A DNA stretch of 44,962 bases from a virus. The notes beneath the pieces were generated by a model, which was given only the letters and a program-made list of their open reading frames with translations, was not told the origin of the DNA and did no database searches. How positions within the stretch are numbered: the stretch's first letter is position 1; each line of letters begins with the position of its first letter. Below, one piece after another: positions 44,451 to 44,962 of this stretch. A program made the translations under genes and the position numbers. The DNA is taken from positions 1 through 44,962 of the IMG/VR virus record IMGVR_UViG_3300010430_000109; one strand, written 5' to 3'.

Positions 44451-44962
44451 AATTCTTCTAACCGGTTATGAACGCGGAGAGCGTCACCAGGATCTTTCAT
44501 CAAATCTGTGATACTAGCGATGCCGAATTCCTCTAACACGCTGTTAACGATATTAGTGTAATCGGGGTTTGATTGTTGTCTTTTCATGAATAAATCCATG
44601 ACGGTATTGAAGTCAACGGCTGCGACGGGTTCAACGGCTGCGACGGGTTCAACGGCTGCGACGGGTTCAACGGCTGCGACGGGTTCAACGGCTGCGATGG
44701 GTTCAACGGCTGCGACGGGTTCAGCTTCACCATCTTTGTTGATTTCGAAGGCTTGTTCAGCTTTGAATTTATTATCAGCTTCGACGTGTGCGATTAAATC
44801 TTTGCTAACACCTCGTAAATACTTCCACGAGTTATCACTTTTCAGTTTTGTTTTCTTACTTGAATGGATGCGTTCATCCCAGGGCATTCCTTTTGAATCG
44901 TATTCACTAGGAGGGTTGATTTCAATGGTGGCTGATCCAGCAGGATCAACGGCGGTGATGTA
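44438..44962 (-). CDS. hypothetical replication-region protein with AAVEP repeats (N-terminus cut by window edge)
   Basis: The minus-strand frame is open from the window edge, so at least 174 residues are seen and the start lies outside; an internal ATG at 44887 is not the start, because coding likeness continues upstream (SATIEINPPSEYDSKG). The block MPWDERIHSSKKTKLKSDNSWKYLRGV is widespread in phage proteins next to DUF2800 genes. A low-complexity linker of AAVEP(V/I) repeats follows, then a small helical end. Function unknown; the link with DUF2800 suggests a recombination/replication role. Confidence 0.7.
   Translation of the reverse strand, partial: YITAVDPAGSATIEINPPSEYDSKGMPWDERIHSSKKTKLKSDNSWKYLRGVSKDLIAHVEADNKFKAEQAFEINKDGEAEPVAAVEPIAAVEPVAAVEPVAAVEPVAAVEPVAAVDFNTVMDLFMKRQQSNPDYTNIVNSVLEEFGIASITDLMKDPGDALRVHNRLEELWQG
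44613..44720 (-). repeat. six 18-bp tandem repeats (AAVEPV)
   Basis: TCAACGGCTGCGACGGGT occurs six times in tandem with one mismatch in the fifth copy. On the minus strand it codes AAVEPV units, a rigid Ala/Pro/Glu linker. Near-perfect identity shows recent expansion; copy number probably varies. Confidence 0.9.

Overview
This window is a segment of a tailed, double-stranded DNA bacteriophage (or prophage) genome, AT-rich, with a contractile-tail (myovirus) plan. The head genes are HK97-type (portal, minor head protein, U35-type prohead protease, major capsid protein with an N-terminal delta domain, gp6-like connector, SPP1 gp16-like head closure, HK97 gp10-like neck). The tail genes follow phage Mu order: terminator, DUF2635-like, sheath (Mu L), tube (Mu M), frameshifted assembly chaperone, tape measure, N, P, gp45 spike, gp46, gp47 (baseplate J), gp48, fibre proteins. 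No transposase or integrase is visible. A family B DNA polymerase, a DUF2800 nuclease and an SSB-like protein point to self-directed replication. Double-glycine leaders of the ...VSGG type, PagL-like and other outer-membrane-type proteins, and sigma-70-like promoters suggest a Gram-negative, probably gammaproteobacterial host. The species cannot be read from the sequence.

Layout. 1-4600: a strip of very small, often translationally coupled genes, including three tandem double-glycine leader peptides (994-1275), a membrane-anchored alpha/beta hydrolase (1988-2704) and a pentapeptide-repeat protein, ending at a 312-bp field of TACAAAG repeats directly upstream of the small terminase gene (4162-4599). 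4600-10450: accessory small genes in short transcription units, three of them driven by identical 66-bp promoter cassettes, plus a tRNA-like structured RNA region (7764-8038) and a LamG-fold protein. 10456-35469: the structural module on the + strand, starting with large terminase and portal. 35561-39428: secreted and outer-membrane-like proteins, a DUF5675 protein, a GTA-type three-TM holin and small membrane proteins (lysis or host-surface modification). 39425-44962: convergent minus-strand genes (MazG-like, small membrane protein, PolB, SSB-like, DUF2800 nuclease, and a partial gene at the edge).

Regulation. Ten intergenic sites match TTGAC-N6-GTCAA, an inverted repeat whose left half is the -35 hexamer (TTGACA) of a promoter. 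They stand before the small-gene units, the terminase-structural unit, the secreted-protein cassette and the gene after the holin. The simplest reading is a phage regulon in which one dimeric regulator covers many -35 boxes. The regulator itself is not recognisable in the window.

Most unusual content: the phage-borne trio of double-glycine leader peptides under one of these operators; the dispersed operator set; the TACAAAG repeat field at terS; the atypical tRNA-like elements next to a 17-bp perfect inverted repeat; and a beta-domain that is nested inside itself in the tail terminator and also inserted in baseplate J.
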